Source of the DNA: Microbacterium sp. lyk4-40-TSB-66
GTDB taxonomy: Bacteria; Actinomycetota; Actinomycetes; Actinomycetales; Microbacteriaceae
Assembly (NCBI RefSeq): GCF_030209475.1
Contig: NZ_JARVRW010000003.1
Coordinates: 434,001-498,000 of the forward strand
Length of the DNA: 64,000 nt
Reading direction: 5' to 3'
The position numbers and the translations under genes were made by a program. Positions 49,479-59,683 of the stretch are shown here, one piece after another. The stretch's first letter is position 1. Each line of letters begins with the position of its first letter. The notes below the pieces were generated by a model. It worked only from the letters and a program-made list of their open reading frames with translations. It had not been told where the DNA came from and searched no databases.

Positions 49479-52406
49479 TCAGCTGCAGGACTTCGCGGGG
49501 TAGGCGGCCGTGACCGTCCCCGTCGCCGATCCCTGGGTCACGTTCGCCGTCGCCTCGCCGGCGGTGACCGACGCGGAGCGGGTGGCGAAGACGGCCGAGG
49601 TGGTGGCGCCCGCGGCGACCGTCGCGTTCTTCGAACCGTAGGTCGACGACATGGCAAGCGTGGCCGCCGCGTCACCGTTGTTCACGGCCTTGAGAACGAG
49701 CTGCACCTTGCCGGCGACGCAGCGCGCCTCGGCCGAGAACTGCACCTTCACGAGCGGGCGGACGGTGACGGTGGCCTCGACCGGCATGCGCGAGTCGTCC
49801 TGTGCGACACCCGACACCGTGAAGGTGCCCGCGGCGGCGTACGCGGCGGCATCCACGGCGTCCCACTTCACGTCGACCGTCTGCACCGAACCGTCGGCCT
49901 TGGTCAGGCGCGCCTGGGGCAGCACGGGAGCCGTGCCGGCGTCGGTGGCGACGTCGATGGCATCCACGGTCTTCACCGCGATGTTCGGCGCGTACGCCTC
50001 GAGCACCTTCTGGTACTCGGCGCGCGTGACGGGGATGACGGTGCCGTGACGCGGCTTGCCGCCGTCGGCGTTCTGCGGCAGGCCCTGACGGAGCTTGCTG
50101 CCGAGCGCCTGCCAGCTGCCGGCGCGGTCGAGGTCGTTCGTGCCGAACGGCACGTAGTGGTTGGGGCCACCGTGGTAGTTCGGCTGGTCGATGAAGAGGA
50201 ACCAGTCGAGGTTGTTCACGTCGCCCTCGTTGGCCGCGAAGATGTTCGCGCCCTCACCGCTGGAGTACGTGCCGCCCGGCTCGCCGTTGGGCAGGCCGCT
50301 GGCGACGCGCTCCTCGACGAGGGTCCACTGGTTCGCGGGTCCCGTCGTGCCCGGCAGCGTGCCCGAGATCGTGGCCAGCAGGTCGGTGGACTTCTCGTGG
50401 CGGATCGTCATGCTCGCCTCGTCCTTGGTGAAGCGGTGGTAGACGCCGTCCTTCTTCGCCACGGTCGAGTCGATCAGGCCGAGACCGTTGCCGCGACGCA
50501 CGTCGCTCCACACCTTCGCGTCGGAGAAGGTGACGAAGTCGTCGGTGGTGGCGTACATCATGCGGTTGTATGTGACACCGGTGCGGTCGGCCACGTTGGT
50601 GGTCGGGTACAGGTTCGATGCCCAGAAGACCACGAACGTGTCGAGCTCTTCATCCCAGTACGCCTCGGGCGCCCAGGTGTTGCCGGCGAAGTCGGACGAC
50701 ACCTTCACGTGACGCTGCTCCGACCACGTCACCATGTCGTCGGACTCCCACACCTCGATGTACTTCGAGCCGGAGATCTGCGCGGTGGTGAAGCCGCCGG
50801 CCAGGCCCGCGACCTTGAGGTCGGTGGCGATCATATAGAACTTGTCGCCGTGGGGCGCGCGGATGATGAACGGGTCGCGCAGACCCTCGGTGCCGACGGT
50901 GGAGCTGAAGATGGGCTTGCCCTGGTTCAGGGTGTTCCAGGTCAGCGCGTCGTTGCCCTTCGACGCGGCGATGCTGACGCGCTCGGCGCCGTCACCCTCG
51001 CCGGTGAAGAAGGTCCAGAAGTACGCCTCGGTCTCCTGCGATCCACCCGGCATCGGCTGGATGCGGGCGGTGAAGCTCCGGCTCGACGTCGCGCCGCCGT
51101 TGGTGGCGGTGGCGGTGAGCTGCACGTCGACGGCGGGGGAGCCCGCGGCCGGACGCTTGACCTCGACCGTGCGGGAGTCGTCGCGGACGCCCGCGCGCAG
51201 TTCGGCGTTGGCCGCTCCGGCGGCGGCGATCGACCAGGAGATGCTCGAGCCCTCGGCGCCGGTGGTCGGCACCGAGAAGTTGCCGCGGACGTTGTCGAGG
51301 TTGCGGATCGAGACCGCGGCGAGGTCGCGCGACACCTTCTCGGCGTCGGAGAGCTGCTGCGGCACGGTCACGCGATAGGTCTGGGTGCGGGTGTCGGTGC
51401 CGACGGTGAAGGTCGCCGTCAGGGTGACCGACGCGTCGCCCGCACCGGCGGTCGGGCGGACCACGGTGGCGGTGGTGCCGTTGACGGCGATCGCCGCGTT
51501 GTCGGACGCCCACGTGACCGAGGCGCCGGCGCTGGTCGTCGGAACGGTGAAGTTCGCCGTGGCCGTCGCCGGGACGCTCACACCGGCGACCGCGCGGTCG
51601 AGTGCCTGTGCGCCGTAGAGGGCCTTGACGTCGTTCTCGCTGAGGGCCGAGGCGTAGACGGCGTAGTCGTCGACGAGACCGTTCCAGCCGGCGTCGGGGT
51701 AGGTGGAGCGTCCGAGGTACGAGACGAGGTTCTGGCCGAACGAGGCGACGTCGCGACCGATGGCGTTCTGCGCGATGCGCGTGCCGTTGACGTAAACGCT
51801 CAACTGGCCGGTGGTGCCGCTGATCACGGTCGTGTAGAGGCTGAGTCCGGCGGGGGTGCGGGCGCCGGTGGATGCCGCGTTGGTCGCGCCGGGGCCGACC
51901 TCGGTGCCCCACGGGGCTCCCGCGTTCACCGTGTTGGTGACGACCGACTTGACGTAGCCGTTGGGGTTGGCGGGGTTGAGCAGCCAGTAGCCCGAGGAGA
52001 ACGAGGCGCCGGAGGCGACGGGGGCGCCGATGAAGGCGGCCGCGACGTTGCCGTTGCCCGAGCGCGGCGAGAGCCACGTCGAGATGGTGAGGTCCTTCTT
52101 GCCGACGAGGCCCGCGGTGGGGATGTCGAGGTAGGCCGCGGTGCCGGCCGAACCACCGGGCAGCGACAGGGCGCCGCCGGTGACGGAGCCGCCGTTCTGG
52201 CGGATGGTGGCGTTGTAGTTGTTGCCGCTGCTGTCGGCGACGGTGGTGCCGTTGGCGCCGTCGAAGGAGTAGTGGATGAGCGGCTGTGGACCGTCGGCGG
52301 CCTGGGCGGCCGTCGCGGTCGCGCCCAATCCGGTCAGGGAGACGGCCATCGCGGCCGAGACGGCCAGGCCCTTCCTCCACAGGGGTGAACGTGTGCGGGT
52401 GCGCAT
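49479..52406 (-). CDS. Secreted GH43 glycosidase with LamG, Ig-like and two-Cys C-terminal module
   Basis: This 975-residue exported enzyme has a signal peptide (1-36, ending AAQAA). LamG (about 38-240), two Ig-like linker domains (about 265-440), a GH43 propeller (about 445-790) and a Big_4-type Ig domain (about 800-880) follow. Asp511 in GLRDPF, Asp in LIDSTVAKK and Glu718 in GEGANIF are the likely catalytic residues. The RCVAGK...SCS module (895-975) ends it. ATG 52406 was chosen because it begins the signal peptide; AAGGA lies upstream. Its own operator at 52532 suggests independent control. It is closely similar in layout to the enzyme at 33261. Probable alpha-L-arabinofuranosidase or exo-arabinanase; specificity not readable. 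Confidence 0.9.
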   Translation of the reverse strand: MRTRTRSPLWRKGLAVSAAMAVSLTGLGATATAAQAADGPQPLIHYSFDGANGTTVADSSGNNYNATIRQNGGSVTGGALSLPGGSAGTAAYLDIPTAGLVGKKDLTISTWLSPRSGNGNVAAAFIGAPVASGASFSSGYWLLNPANPNGYVKSVVTNTVNAGAPWGTEVGPGATNAASTGARTPAGLSLYTTVISGTTGQLSVYVNGTRIAQNAIGRDVASFGQNLVSYLGRSTYPDAGWNGLVDDYAVYASALSENDVKALYGAQALDRAVAGVSVPATATANFTVPTTSAGASVTWASDNAAIAVNGTTATVVRPTAGAGDASVTLTATFTVGTDTRTQTYRVTVPQQLSDAEKVSRDLAAVSIRNLDNVRGNFSVPTTGAEGSSISWSIAAAGAANAELRAGVRDDSRTVEVKRPAAGSPAVDVQLTATATNGGATSSRSFTARIQPMPGGSQETEAYFWTFFTGEGDGAERVSIAASKGNDALTWNTLNQGKPIFSSTVGTEGLRDPFIIRAPHGDKFYMIATDLKVAGLAGGFTTAQISGSKYIEVWESDDMVTWSEQRHVKVSSDFAGNTWAPEAYWDEELDTFVVFWASNLYPTTNVADRTGVTYNRMMYATTDDFVTFSDAKVWSDVRRGNGLGLIDSTVAKKDGVYHRFTKDEASMTIRHEKSTDLLATISGTLPGTTGPANQWTLVEERVASGLPNGEPGGTYSSGEGANIFAANEGDVNNLDWFLFIDQPNYHGGPNHYVPFGTNDLDRAGSWQALGSKLRQGLPQNADGGKPRHGTVIPVTRAEYQKVLEAYAPNIAVKTVDAIDVATDAGTAPVLPQARLTKADGSVQTVDVKWDAVDAAAYAAAGTFTVSGVAQDDSRMPVEATVTVRPLVKVQFSAEARCVAGKVQLVLKAVNNGDAAATLAMSSTYGSKNATVAAGATTSAVFATRSASVTAGEATANVTQGSATGTVTAAYPAKSCS

Positions 52407-52531
52407 GGGCGGGCGTCCTTGCTCTCTGGGCGACGCGAGGCGCATCCGGGCCCGGGACGGCGACGTCGGGAGCGCCGGGACACGCGTCTTCGCGGTCTTC
52501 GGGTGACCGCGGGGCGGTCGAGGGGCTGTGT

Positions 52532-52545
52532 TGTTACCGGAAACA
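52532..52545 (-). promoter_or_regulatory. Arabinose-regulon operator
   Basis: TGTTACCGGAAACA has perfect TGTT/AACA ends and a CCGG core. It lies 126 bases upstream of the GH43 start at 52406. Confidence 0.65.
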
Positions 52546-52685
52546 CCCGGTGGATTCACGGTAGAACCGGCGCCGTTTGGTGTCAAGCACGGATGCGTGG
52601 ACGCGCGGAATCATCCCGCGAACGCAACGCCCGTCCGCGATAGACGACCATTCCGAGGCCCTGCGATGGTCGACCCGGACGACGA

Positions 52686-52718
52686 AGGGTGCGCCCGGCC
52701 CACGGCCGGACGCACCCT
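52686..52718 (-). terminator. Terminator of the GH43 gene at 52734
   Basis: Arms 52686-52700 and 52704-52718 pair over 15 positions with one C-A mismatch around a CAC loop, 15 bases beyond the minus-strand stop. Confidence 0.8.
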
Positions 52719-52733
52719 CGTGTCCAACGCTGC

Positions 52734-55700
52734 TCAGCCGCAGCTGCGCGCGGCGTAGTCGGCTGTCACCGTGTCCTGCACCCGCGTTCCGTTCACCTCG
52801 GTCGACACCGTCGCCGTGAGCGATCCGGCGGCGAGGCCGGCCGACCGGGTGGCGAAGGTCACCGACTTCGACTTCCCCGCCGCGATGCCGTTCGCCTCGG
52901 CGGAGCCGAACGGCGAGGTCACGCGGGCGTCCGCCGTCACGGTGCCGGTGTTCTTCAGCGTCGCGAAGAGGGTCACCTTGCCCGCGACGCAACGGCTGCC
53001 GGCGACGACCTCCACGGCGGGCTCCTCCGGGCTCGTCACCGTGACCGTCGTGGTGACCGTGCGGTTGCCCGCGGCGAGCCACTCGGCATCCGTCATGTCC
53101 AGGATGGGGGTGTCGTCCTGACGGAAGTAGACCATCCGGATGCCGGAGTCCCGGCTGCCGTTCTGCGTCGCCTTGGCGTGGAAGACGTTGAGCAGATTGC
53201 CGTCATCGTCGTAGGTGTACGAGTTGTGGCCCGGACCCCAGTTGTTCGCGAACGCGCCCTCGTAGCTCCAGATGGAGCTGTTGCGCACGTTCCAGACGGC
53301 GGGGTCGAGCAGGTCGGCACCCGACTCGGCGGTCAGAAGGCCCACCGCGTAGGTCCAGTCGACGCCCGAGCCCGAGAACGTGATCATGACCTTGCCGTCG
53401 CGCTGGATGACGAAGGGTCCCTCGACCACCGGGGTGGTGTTGTTCGACCAGCCGCGGTCGGGGAAGGCGACCGTCGAGCGCGGGCTCGCCAGCTGCCACG
53501 AACCGGACGCCTTGGGGGTGACCTTCGCGATCTTCAGCACGGCGGGTCCTGTCGAGGGCGCGACCACGCGCTCCGACCACATCACGTAGTCGGTGCCGTT
53601 GTCCTCGAAGTGCGTCATGTCCAGCGTGATGCCCTGACCGTACGTGGTGAGCGGCTGACCGGCCTGATCGACGACGCGCTGCGGGGCCTCCCAGTCGGCG
53701 CGCACGAGCGGGTTGCCTCCCGGCTTCAGCCGCATCGTGTACGACTGCACACCGGCCCACCAGTTGCTGCTCTCGGCGTTGGCGGCGAACAGGATGTACA
53801 GGTCGCCGTCGACGACGTGCAACTCGGGTGCCCAGAGCTGGGCGTTGACGCTGTTGCCCGAGAGGCCGAAACCGAGGATGCGGTTGTCGGGGGCGCTCGA
53901 GATCCCCGCGATCGTGTCGGCCTGACGGATGAAGAATTCGTCCTGGCCGGCGTCGTCGGTGGCGATGTACAGCCACGTCTTCTTGCCGTCGGGCAGCGTG
54001 TAGCGCAGCACGTGCGGGTCGGCGCGGTTGGCGATGAGCGGGAAGGTCGTGTCGGTGCGCTGCAGCGTTCCGGTGGCCGTGTAGGTGCCGGGCGTGGTCG
54101 TGTCGACCTGCGAGGTGTCCCATGCCACGCGGAAGTCGTGCGTGCCGCCATCGGAGTAGTCGGCGGTGACCTTCTCTGGCAGCGACAGCGTGTCGCCGGC
54201 GGTCACGCCGATCGGCTTCGGAGCCTGCAGTCCCGTGTTGCGCACGCGGCCGAGTCGATCGGATGCCGCCTCGGCCTCGGCCGCGGTCACCGGGATGGCC
54301 GTCGCGTTCTCGGCGTACGCGACGCCGATGCTCGCCGATCGGCCGCTGGGCTGCTGCCCGGCGCCCTGCGCGGTGACCGACTCGAACGCGGTGGTCGTGC
54401 CGGTGAGGGCGGAGCCGGCGGGGCTCGTCCATACGACGCGATACGCGCTCGCGCGGGCGTCCCACTCGGCCGACACGGCGCCGGTCTGCCCCTGCCCGGG
54501 CAGAGGCAGGTAGCTGCGCTCCGACCAGGTGACCAGGTCGGGGGAGGTGAACACGAGCGCACCGTCGGTGTCGGCGGCACCCGCGGCGTTGGTGCGCCGG
54601 GCGATGAGGCCGTACCCCTGGTCGCCCTCCAGGCGGAACACGTAGGGCGAGCCGAGGTAACGGGTGGTGCCGTTGGTCTGCTCGGTCATACCGGTGACCC
54701 GGGGGAACACCACGCCCGCACCGCTGTTCAGCGGGGTGTAGGCGGTGCCGTCGCCGCTGAGCGCGAGGTGGGCGCTGCGCGTCACCTCGGGGTCGTCTCC
54801 CCCGCGGGTGTTCTTCGACGTCGTGTACGTCGCCAGCCGCGAGGCGCCGGCCTCGGCGATGCGCACCGGGATCTCGGTGGTCACCGCGTCGGCGCCGGTG
54901 CCCACGACGGCCTTGAGGGTGGCGGCGGCGAGACCGGTGGCGGGGGCGGTGGCGATGGTGCCGTTCGCGACGGAGCCGGCACCCGAGACGTGCGACCACG
55001 CCACCGGCAGGCCCTGCGCGGTCGTCGGCAGAACGTAGCCCTTCTCGAGCACCGACGGCAGCAGCAGGGTCGCGGCCACCTTCGCTGCCTGCTCGGCGGG
55101 GGTGGCTGCGGGCAGCACGGTGACGGTGAAGGCGCGGGTGGCGGTCTTGCCTCGGACCGTCGCCGTGGCGGTGAGGGTCACCGAGGTCGACGAGGCCGGT
55201 CGGGTGACCTTGCCGTCGGCGGCGACGACGCCCGAGGGCGACGAGGTCCAGGTCACGCCGCCGGCCGACGGCAGGACGAGGTCGGTCTCGACGGACGAGA
55301 GGCTCTGCGCGTTCGCGCCGGCCAGGTCGATGGATGCCACGACCTCCGACGCCGTGGCGGTGGCATCCGTCGCCGACGCCGTCGCGATGTCGGTCGCCGA
55401 CAGGGCCGCGTTGTACACGCGGAACGACGAGACGCCGCCCTGGTACAGCGAGTCCTCGTTGTACGCGCTTTTGCCGATGTAGTTCATCGTGTGTGTCGCG
55501 AGATCGCTGAGCGCGGTGGCCGAGTCGGCCTTCTGCGCGACGAGTGCCCCGTCGATGTAGAGCTTCAGCGTCGAGGTGGTGGCGCCGGGGTTCTTCTCGA
55601 TGGTTGCGGCGACCGACTGCCAACGCCCCTCGGCGAGCTTCGTCGACGAGGTGACGCTCTGTTCGCCGGCCCAGTTCGTCTTCGAGATCGCCAGACGCGG

Positions 55701-56126
55701 CGCGACGGGCTGGATGAAGAACTGTCCGGTGGCGTTGTTGCCGGATCCGCCGATGTTCCAGAGGAACTTCGCGCCTGACAGGGCGGTCGGACTGGTCTCG
55801 ATGATGACGGTGGCCGCGCTCTGCCCGGCGAGCAGGTTGTCGGGCAGTTTCACGTGGTTCGCGCCGGTGAACTGCATCGAGCCGCCGCGCCAGGCGGCTC
55901 CCCCCACGACCGCGGCGTCGCGGCCGGCGCCCGAGGCGTCGCGCACGACGGTGCCGCCGGTCTCGGAGAAGTCGTAGGACGCCACGAGCGAGGCGGGTTC
56001 GGCGGCGCTCGCCGCGGAGACCCCCACGCCGCTGACGACGAGGGCGAAGCCGAGGGCGCTGGAGATCACCCCCGCACAGCGTCTGCGGAACGCGCCTCGG
56101 GCGGGCGCGATGGTCTTTCGGGTCAC
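52734..56126 (-). CDS. Secreted GH43 enzyme with an extra catalytically altered GH43-like propeller
   Basis: This 1130-residue exported protein has a signal peptide (about 1-41), LamG (about 45-250) and two Ig-like domains (about 255-430). A GH43-like propeller (about 435-640) follows in which the general-base motif RDP is replaced by GSP (residues 492-494). Then come a Big_4-type Ig domain, a second, complete GH43 propeller (about 695-1030; Asp703 in RADPH, Asp in LDMTHF, Glu902 in VVEGP) and the two-Cys module (1045-1130). GTG 56126 was chosen because GAGGAG stands seven bases before it; ATG 56165 would overlap the upstream gene. It lies 35 bases after that gene, probably in one transcript. 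The altered propeller may bind rather than cut arabinan. Confidence 0.88.
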   Translation of the reverse strand: MTRKTIAPARGAFRRRCAGVISSALGFALVVSGVGVSAASAAEPASLVASYDFSETGGTVVRDASGAGRDAAVVGGAAWRGGSMQFTGANHVKLPDNLLAGQSAATVIIETSPTALSGAKFLWNIGGSGNNATGQFFIQPVAPRLAISKTNWAGEQSVTSSTKLAEGRWQSVAATIEKNPGATTSTLKLYIDGALVAQKADSATALSDLATHTMNYIGKSAYNEDSLYQGGVSSFRVYNAALSATDIATASATDATATASEVVASIDLAGANAQSLSSVETDLVLPSAGGVTWTSSPSGVVAADGKVTRPASSTSVTLTATATVRGKTATRAFTVTVLPAATPAEQAAKVAATLLLPSVLEKGYVLPTTAQGLPVAWSHVSGAGSVANGTIATAPATGLAAATLKAVVGTGADAVTTEIPVRIAEAGASRLATYTTSKNTRGGDDPEVTRSAHLALSGDGTAYTPLNSGAGVVFPRVTGMTEQTNGTTRYLGSPYVFRLEGDQGYGLIARRTNAAGAADTDGALVFTSPDLVTWSERSYLPLPGQGQTGAVSAEWDARASAYRVVWTSPAGSALTGTTTAFESVTAQGAGQQPSGRSASIGVAYAENATAIPVTAAEAEAASDRLGRVRNTGLQAPKPIGVTAGDTLSLPEKVTADYSDGGTHDFRVAWDTSQVDTTTPGTYTATGTLQRTDTTFPLIANRADPHVLRYTLPDGKKTWLYIATDDAGQDEFFIRQADTIAGISSAPDNRILGFGLSGNSVNAQLWAPELHVVDGDLYILFAANAESSNWWAGVQSYTMRLKPGGNPLVRADWEAPQRVVDQAGQPLTTYGQGITLDMTHFEDNGTDYVMWSERVVAPSTGPAVLKIAKVTPKASGSWQLASPRSTVAFPDRGWSNNTTPVVEGPFVIQRDGKVMITFSGSGVDWTYAVGLLTAESGADLLDPAVWNVRNSSIWSYEGAFANNWGPGHNSYTYDDDGNLLNVFHAKATQNGSRDSGIRMVYFRQDDTPILDMTDAEWLAAGNRTVTTTVTVTSPEEPAVEVVAGSRCVAGKVTLFATLKNTGTVTADARVTSPFGSAEANGIAAGKSKSVTFATRSAGLAAGSLTATVSTEVNGTRVQDTVTADYAARSCG

Positions 56127-56161
56127 GGTGTTTCTCCTCTTCGTCGAGTCGAGCTGATCGG

Positions 56162-59100
56162 TCACTTGCAGGTGGCGGCGCGGTAGTCGGCCGTCACGGG
56201 GGTGGGGCTGCCCTGCACGGTCACGGTGACGGTTCCTCCGTCGACGGATGCCGCACGGGTGGCGAGCGTCTTCGAAACCGACTTGCCCGCCCCGAGGCCC
56301 GTGAAGGTCGTCGAGCCGTAGGCGCTCGCGATGGTTCCGGACACGGCGCTCGTGCCCGTGTTGGTGACGGTGGTGACGAGCGTGACCTTGCCCGCGACGC
56401 AGCGCGTGGTGGCGCTCGCCTGAACGGTCGTCGGGGCTGCCGCCACGATCACCCGGGCGGTCACGCTCCGGTTGGCCGGCGCGACCTCCTGGGCCGCCGT
56501 GAGCGAGAGGTCGAGCATGCCGTTGGCGCGCACGTTGACCGCCTTGAACCAGCTGTTGCGGTCGGGGTCGAACAGGCCTCCCGCCGCACCGCCGCTGTGC
56601 GGCTCGGGGTACGGGCGCGCGTGGTACGCCAGCACCAGGTTTCCGGCCGGGTCGGTCGCGAACGAGTTGTGCCCGGTGCCGCCTTGACCCGTGCCGCCGA
56701 TGCGGCCGGTGAAGGTGTCGTTGGTGGTGAGCACGGGGGAGGGCACGAGGGTCCAGCTCGCCGGGTTCTTCAGGTCGGCCGTCTTGGCGGCGCGCAGCAT
56801 GCCGATGTCGTAGTACTTGTCGACCGTGCCGCCCGAGTAGGTGAGGTAGATGTAGTCACCGTGCTCGACCATGTAGGGCGCCTCCACGATTCCCTGGTCG
56901 CCGCCTTCGTTGGTGTCGGACGGCGTGGGAGCCTGCTTGCCGTACTCCCACGGCTGGCTGATCGCGTAGACCTCGCTGAGTCCTCCGTCGATGAGCGGAA
57001 CGGTGCCCTTCGGGCCCATCTTGGCCTTGCCGATGAGCAGCTTCGCGCTGTTCGGCATGACCCAGTAGCCCTGCGTCACGCCGTTCTCCTCGCGCTCGAG
57101 ATACGAGACGTCGAACGCGGCGCCCTCGAGGATGGTCGGCTCGCCCCAGTTCTCCTGGTTCGTGAGGCCGCCGGCTCGCAGCGACTCCTCGGTGCCGGTG
57201 TAGGGGATGAGGACGGTGTTGTCGCACCAGCCGTTGGTGGGGGCGTAGCCGCGGTTCATGCCGGCGACGATCCACCACTGCCCGTTGATCTTGTGGAACT
57301 CCTGCGCCCAGATGTAGCCGCCCCAGCCGTAGAAGGTGTTGGGGTACTGGGCCTGCTTGCCGGGGGTCCCGGCATCCGGATCGATGACGATCTGCTCGGG
57401 GGCGTCCTTCAGGCCCGCGATGGTGGTCGCGCGCTTCAGGCCGATCTTGCGGTAGGCGTTGGCGTCGATCAGCTGGTCGTTCGAGGCGGTGGAGGGGATC
57501 GAGTAGTGCGAGCCCGTGAGGTACCAGAAACCGTCGTCCTCGTTGAAGAAGAGGTGCGGATCGGCCCGGGCGTCGTTGACCATCTGCTCGGCGGTCTGCT
57601 GAACCGAGCCGGTCACCTCGTACGTGCCGGGGGTGCGCGAATCGATGGATGCCAGGTCGTCGGCGTCCCACGTCACGGGCAGGTTCTTGGTGGAGCCGTC
57701 GTTGTAGTCGAGGGTGACGGTGGAGGGGAGGGCTGCGGCATCCACCCTCTTCCCGTTCTCGACCTGCACGTCGGCGGGGGCGCGGACGCCGGTGTTCTGC
57801 AGGTCGACGTAGTTCTTGAAGAAGACGTCGAACTCGGTCTTCGAGAGGGCGAACGAGCTCGCCTGCGACTGCGCGGTGAAGCCGGGCAGCCCCGCGCCGG
57901 TCACGCCGAGCGTCCGCACGTCGGCCTTCGTCGCCGCGGTCGGGGTGCTGGTGGCGGTGAGCCCGTCGAGTCGCGCGACGCGCCCTTCACCGGTGAGCTC
58001 GTCGGTCCAGTACGCCTTGTACTTCTGGCTGGCGGCGTCGAACTCGATGCGCGGGTTCTTCACGATCGATCCGTCGGAGGCGATCTTCACGGTGCGCTGG
58101 TTGCGGAAGGTGGCGCCGTCGGGGGCGTCCCAGACGTACACCGAGTCGGTGGCGTTGTTCTGCGCCGCCATCGCGCCGAGGGTGCCGTCGGCGAAGCGGA
58201 GGAGGGTCGGCGAGCCGACCTGGGCGTTCGGGTTCGCGGTCTGGGAGCCGTTCCATGTCGCGTACAGGATGGCCTGCGAGCGGTTCAGCGGCTCCCAGGT
58301 CGAGGTGCCGGACGGGCGGGCCGAGACGTACAGGGCGTCGGCGCGGCGGTCGTCGTTGTAGGCGAGCGGGTCGTCCTTCACGCCGTTGATCGTCGTGACC
58401 GTCTTGACGTAGGTGGCGATGTCGCCGCCGGCGTCGAGGATCTGCGCCGATGCCGTGACGGGGGTGGCGACACCGGCGATCGTCGCGGTCAGCTCGACCG
58501 CGACGGGACCTGCGGCGGGGCGGGTGACCGTGCCGTCGGCGGCGACCAGCGAGGAGCCGGCGCCGGTCGCCGTCCAGGTCACCGCGCTGCCGAGCACCGT
58601 CGAGGGGAGGTCGCCCGAGATGCGCGCGGGGATGCTCAGCGCCGCGGCCGGGTCGGCGGCGACCGTCGCCACGCCGAGTTCGGAGGGGGTGAGGGCGCGG
58701 TTGTAGACGCGCAGGTTGTCGAGGAGGCCCGAGAAGAACTCGCCGCCGCCCCAGTTGGCCTTGCCGACCTGCAGGACGCCGCCCGAGGACCCGAGGATCT
58801 TTGAGAGGGCGGGCCCGGCCGCGTTCGTGGACACGAGCTTCTTGTCGACGAACAGTCGCGCGGTGCCGCCGGAGAGCACGAGGTCGACGTGCTTCCACTC
58901 GGCGTTGGCGCTGGTGGCGGCGAGGTTGCCGGAGGAATTGCGCGAGCCCGCGTTGTCGTAGCGCTCGACGGTGACGCCGGTGGTGCGGTCGAGGAAGCCG
59001 AGGTAGTGCTCCTGGGCGTACGTCTGCGTCGCGGCGCTGCGGGCGGCGAACACCGTCCACCCGGTGTTGCCCGAGGCCGCGGGCTTGCTGTCGTACGAGA

Positions 59101-59467
59101 TCGTGACGTCGTCGAGCCCCGCGAGCAGGGGGGAGCCGTTCGTCTTGGCGACGTTCAGCCAGAACCCGCTGCCCAGTTGGGCGGCGTTGCCGCTGACGCC
59201 GGGGACCAGTCGGGCGGTGCCCTGGGTGGTGGCGGTGGCGCCCGCCCCGGTGAAGCTGGTCGTGCCGCTGTCGAACGTGAAGTCGGCGATCAGCGCGTCG
59301 TCGGCGCCGGCGGCGCTGGCGGCCCCGGGCGTGAGCAGGCCCGCGCACAGGGCGGCGACGGCGGTGGTGCCCACGGCGACCGCGGCCATTCTGCGTCGCG
59401 CGCGTCTGGGCGGGGTTTCGAGGTGTGCGGGGGGCGTCGTCGAACGGGCCGCGAAAGGCAGGCGCAT
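56162..59467 (-). CDS. Secreted GH43 enzyme with an extra catalytically altered GH43-like propeller (second example)
   Basis: This 1101-residue exported protein has a basic N-terminus and signal peptide (about 1-52). LamG (about 55-265) and one Ig-like domain (about 270-350) follow. A GH43-like propeller (about 355-565) has GSP (418-420) in place of RDP. Then come a Big_4-type Ig domain, an intact GH43 propeller (about 625-985; Asp636 in RADPH, Glu862 in IVEAPYM) and the two-Cys module (1022-1101). ATG 59467 follows GGAGAG; GTG 59473 is less likely. An arabinose-type operator lies 36 bases upstream. It heads a two-gene transcript with the similar protein at 52734, and the pair may have arisen by duplication. 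Confidence 0.88.
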   Translation of the reverse strand: MRLPFAARSTTPPAHLETPPRRARRRMAAVAVGTTAVAALCAGLLTPGAASAAGADDALIADFTFDSGTTSFTGAGATATTQGTARLVPGVSGNAAQLGSGFWLNVAKTNGSPLLAGLDDVTISYDSKPAASGNTGWTVFAARSAATQTYAQEHYLGFLDRTTGVTVERYDNAGSRNSSGNLAATSANAEWKHVDLVLSGGTARLFVDKKLVSTNAAGPALSKILGSSGGVLQVGKANWGGGEFFSGLLDNLRVYNRALTPSELGVATVAADPAAALSIPARISGDLPSTVLGSAVTWTATGAGSSLVAADGTVTRPAAGPVAVELTATIAGVATPVTASAQILDAGGDIATYVKTVTTINGVKDDPLAYNDDRRADALYVSARPSGTSTWEPLNRSQAILYATWNGSQTANPNAQVGSPTLLRFADGTLGAMAAQNNATDSVYVWDAPDGATFRNQRTVKIASDGSIVKNPRIEFDAASQKYKAYWTDELTGEGRVARLDGLTATSTPTAATKADVRTLGVTGAGLPGFTAQSQASSFALSKTEFDVFFKNYVDLQNTGVRAPADVQVENGKRVDAAALPSTVTLDYNDGSTKNLPVTWDADDLASIDSRTPGTYEVTGSVQQTAEQMVNDARADPHLFFNEDDGFWYLTGSHYSIPSTASNDQLIDANAYRKIGLKRATTIAGLKDAPEQIVIDPDAGTPGKQAQYPNTFYGWGGYIWAQEFHKINGQWWIVAGMNRGYAPTNGWCDNTVLIPYTGTEESLRAGGLTNQENWGEPTILEGAAFDVSYLEREENGVTQGYWVMPNSAKLLIGKAKMGPKGTVPLIDGGLSEVYAISQPWEYGKQAPTPSDTNEGGDQGIVEAPYMVEHGDYIYLTYSGGTVDKYYDIGMLRAAKTADLKNPASWTLVPSPVLTTNDTFTGRIGGTGQGGTGHNSFATDPAGNLVLAYHARPYPEPHSGGAAGGLFDPDRNSWFKAVNVRANGMLDLSLTAAQEVAPANRSVTARVIVAAAPTTVQASATTRCVAGKVTLVTTVTNTGTSAVSGTIASAYGSTTFTGLGAGKSVSKTLATRAASVDGGTVTVTVQGSPTPVTADYRAATCK

Positions 59468-59503
59468 AACCACTCTCCATTAAGTGACTGACCACAGGTG
59501 CTG

Positions 59504-59517
59504 TGTTATCGCTCACA
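59504..59517 (-). promoter_or_regulatory. Arabinose-regulon operator (minus-strand GH43 pair)
   Basis: TGTTATCGCTCACA is identical to the site at 32940 and lies 36 bases upstream of the start at 59467, close enough to overlap the promoter. Confidence 0.65.
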
Positions 59518-59683
59518 ATAACCACATGGATGCCGTCTGGCCACCGCGATTTCCGTTCGCGTCGAGGCCGGGCGCCCGGTCGGCGCGATGCGGGGAGTGA
59601 CCGTTCGCGGACTCCGCGCCGGTGCGGCGGTGATCGCCGCACCGTCGCCCGACCACGACGGGATGGATCTTGCCCCCATCCGA

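Larger units (their letters stand above)
52407..52733. other. Intergenic region between two minus-strand GH43 genes
   Basis: These 327 bases hold the operator at 52532 for the downstream gene and the terminator at 52686 of the upstream gene. No gene was recognised in the remainder. Confidence 0.6.

Noticed and set aside
48830-49513. Open frames in several phases through the 19-bp repeat array, giving Arg/Pro/Gly repeats
   Set aside because: Frames exist in all phases because the period is 19; no start signal or domain, so treated as non-coding repeat.
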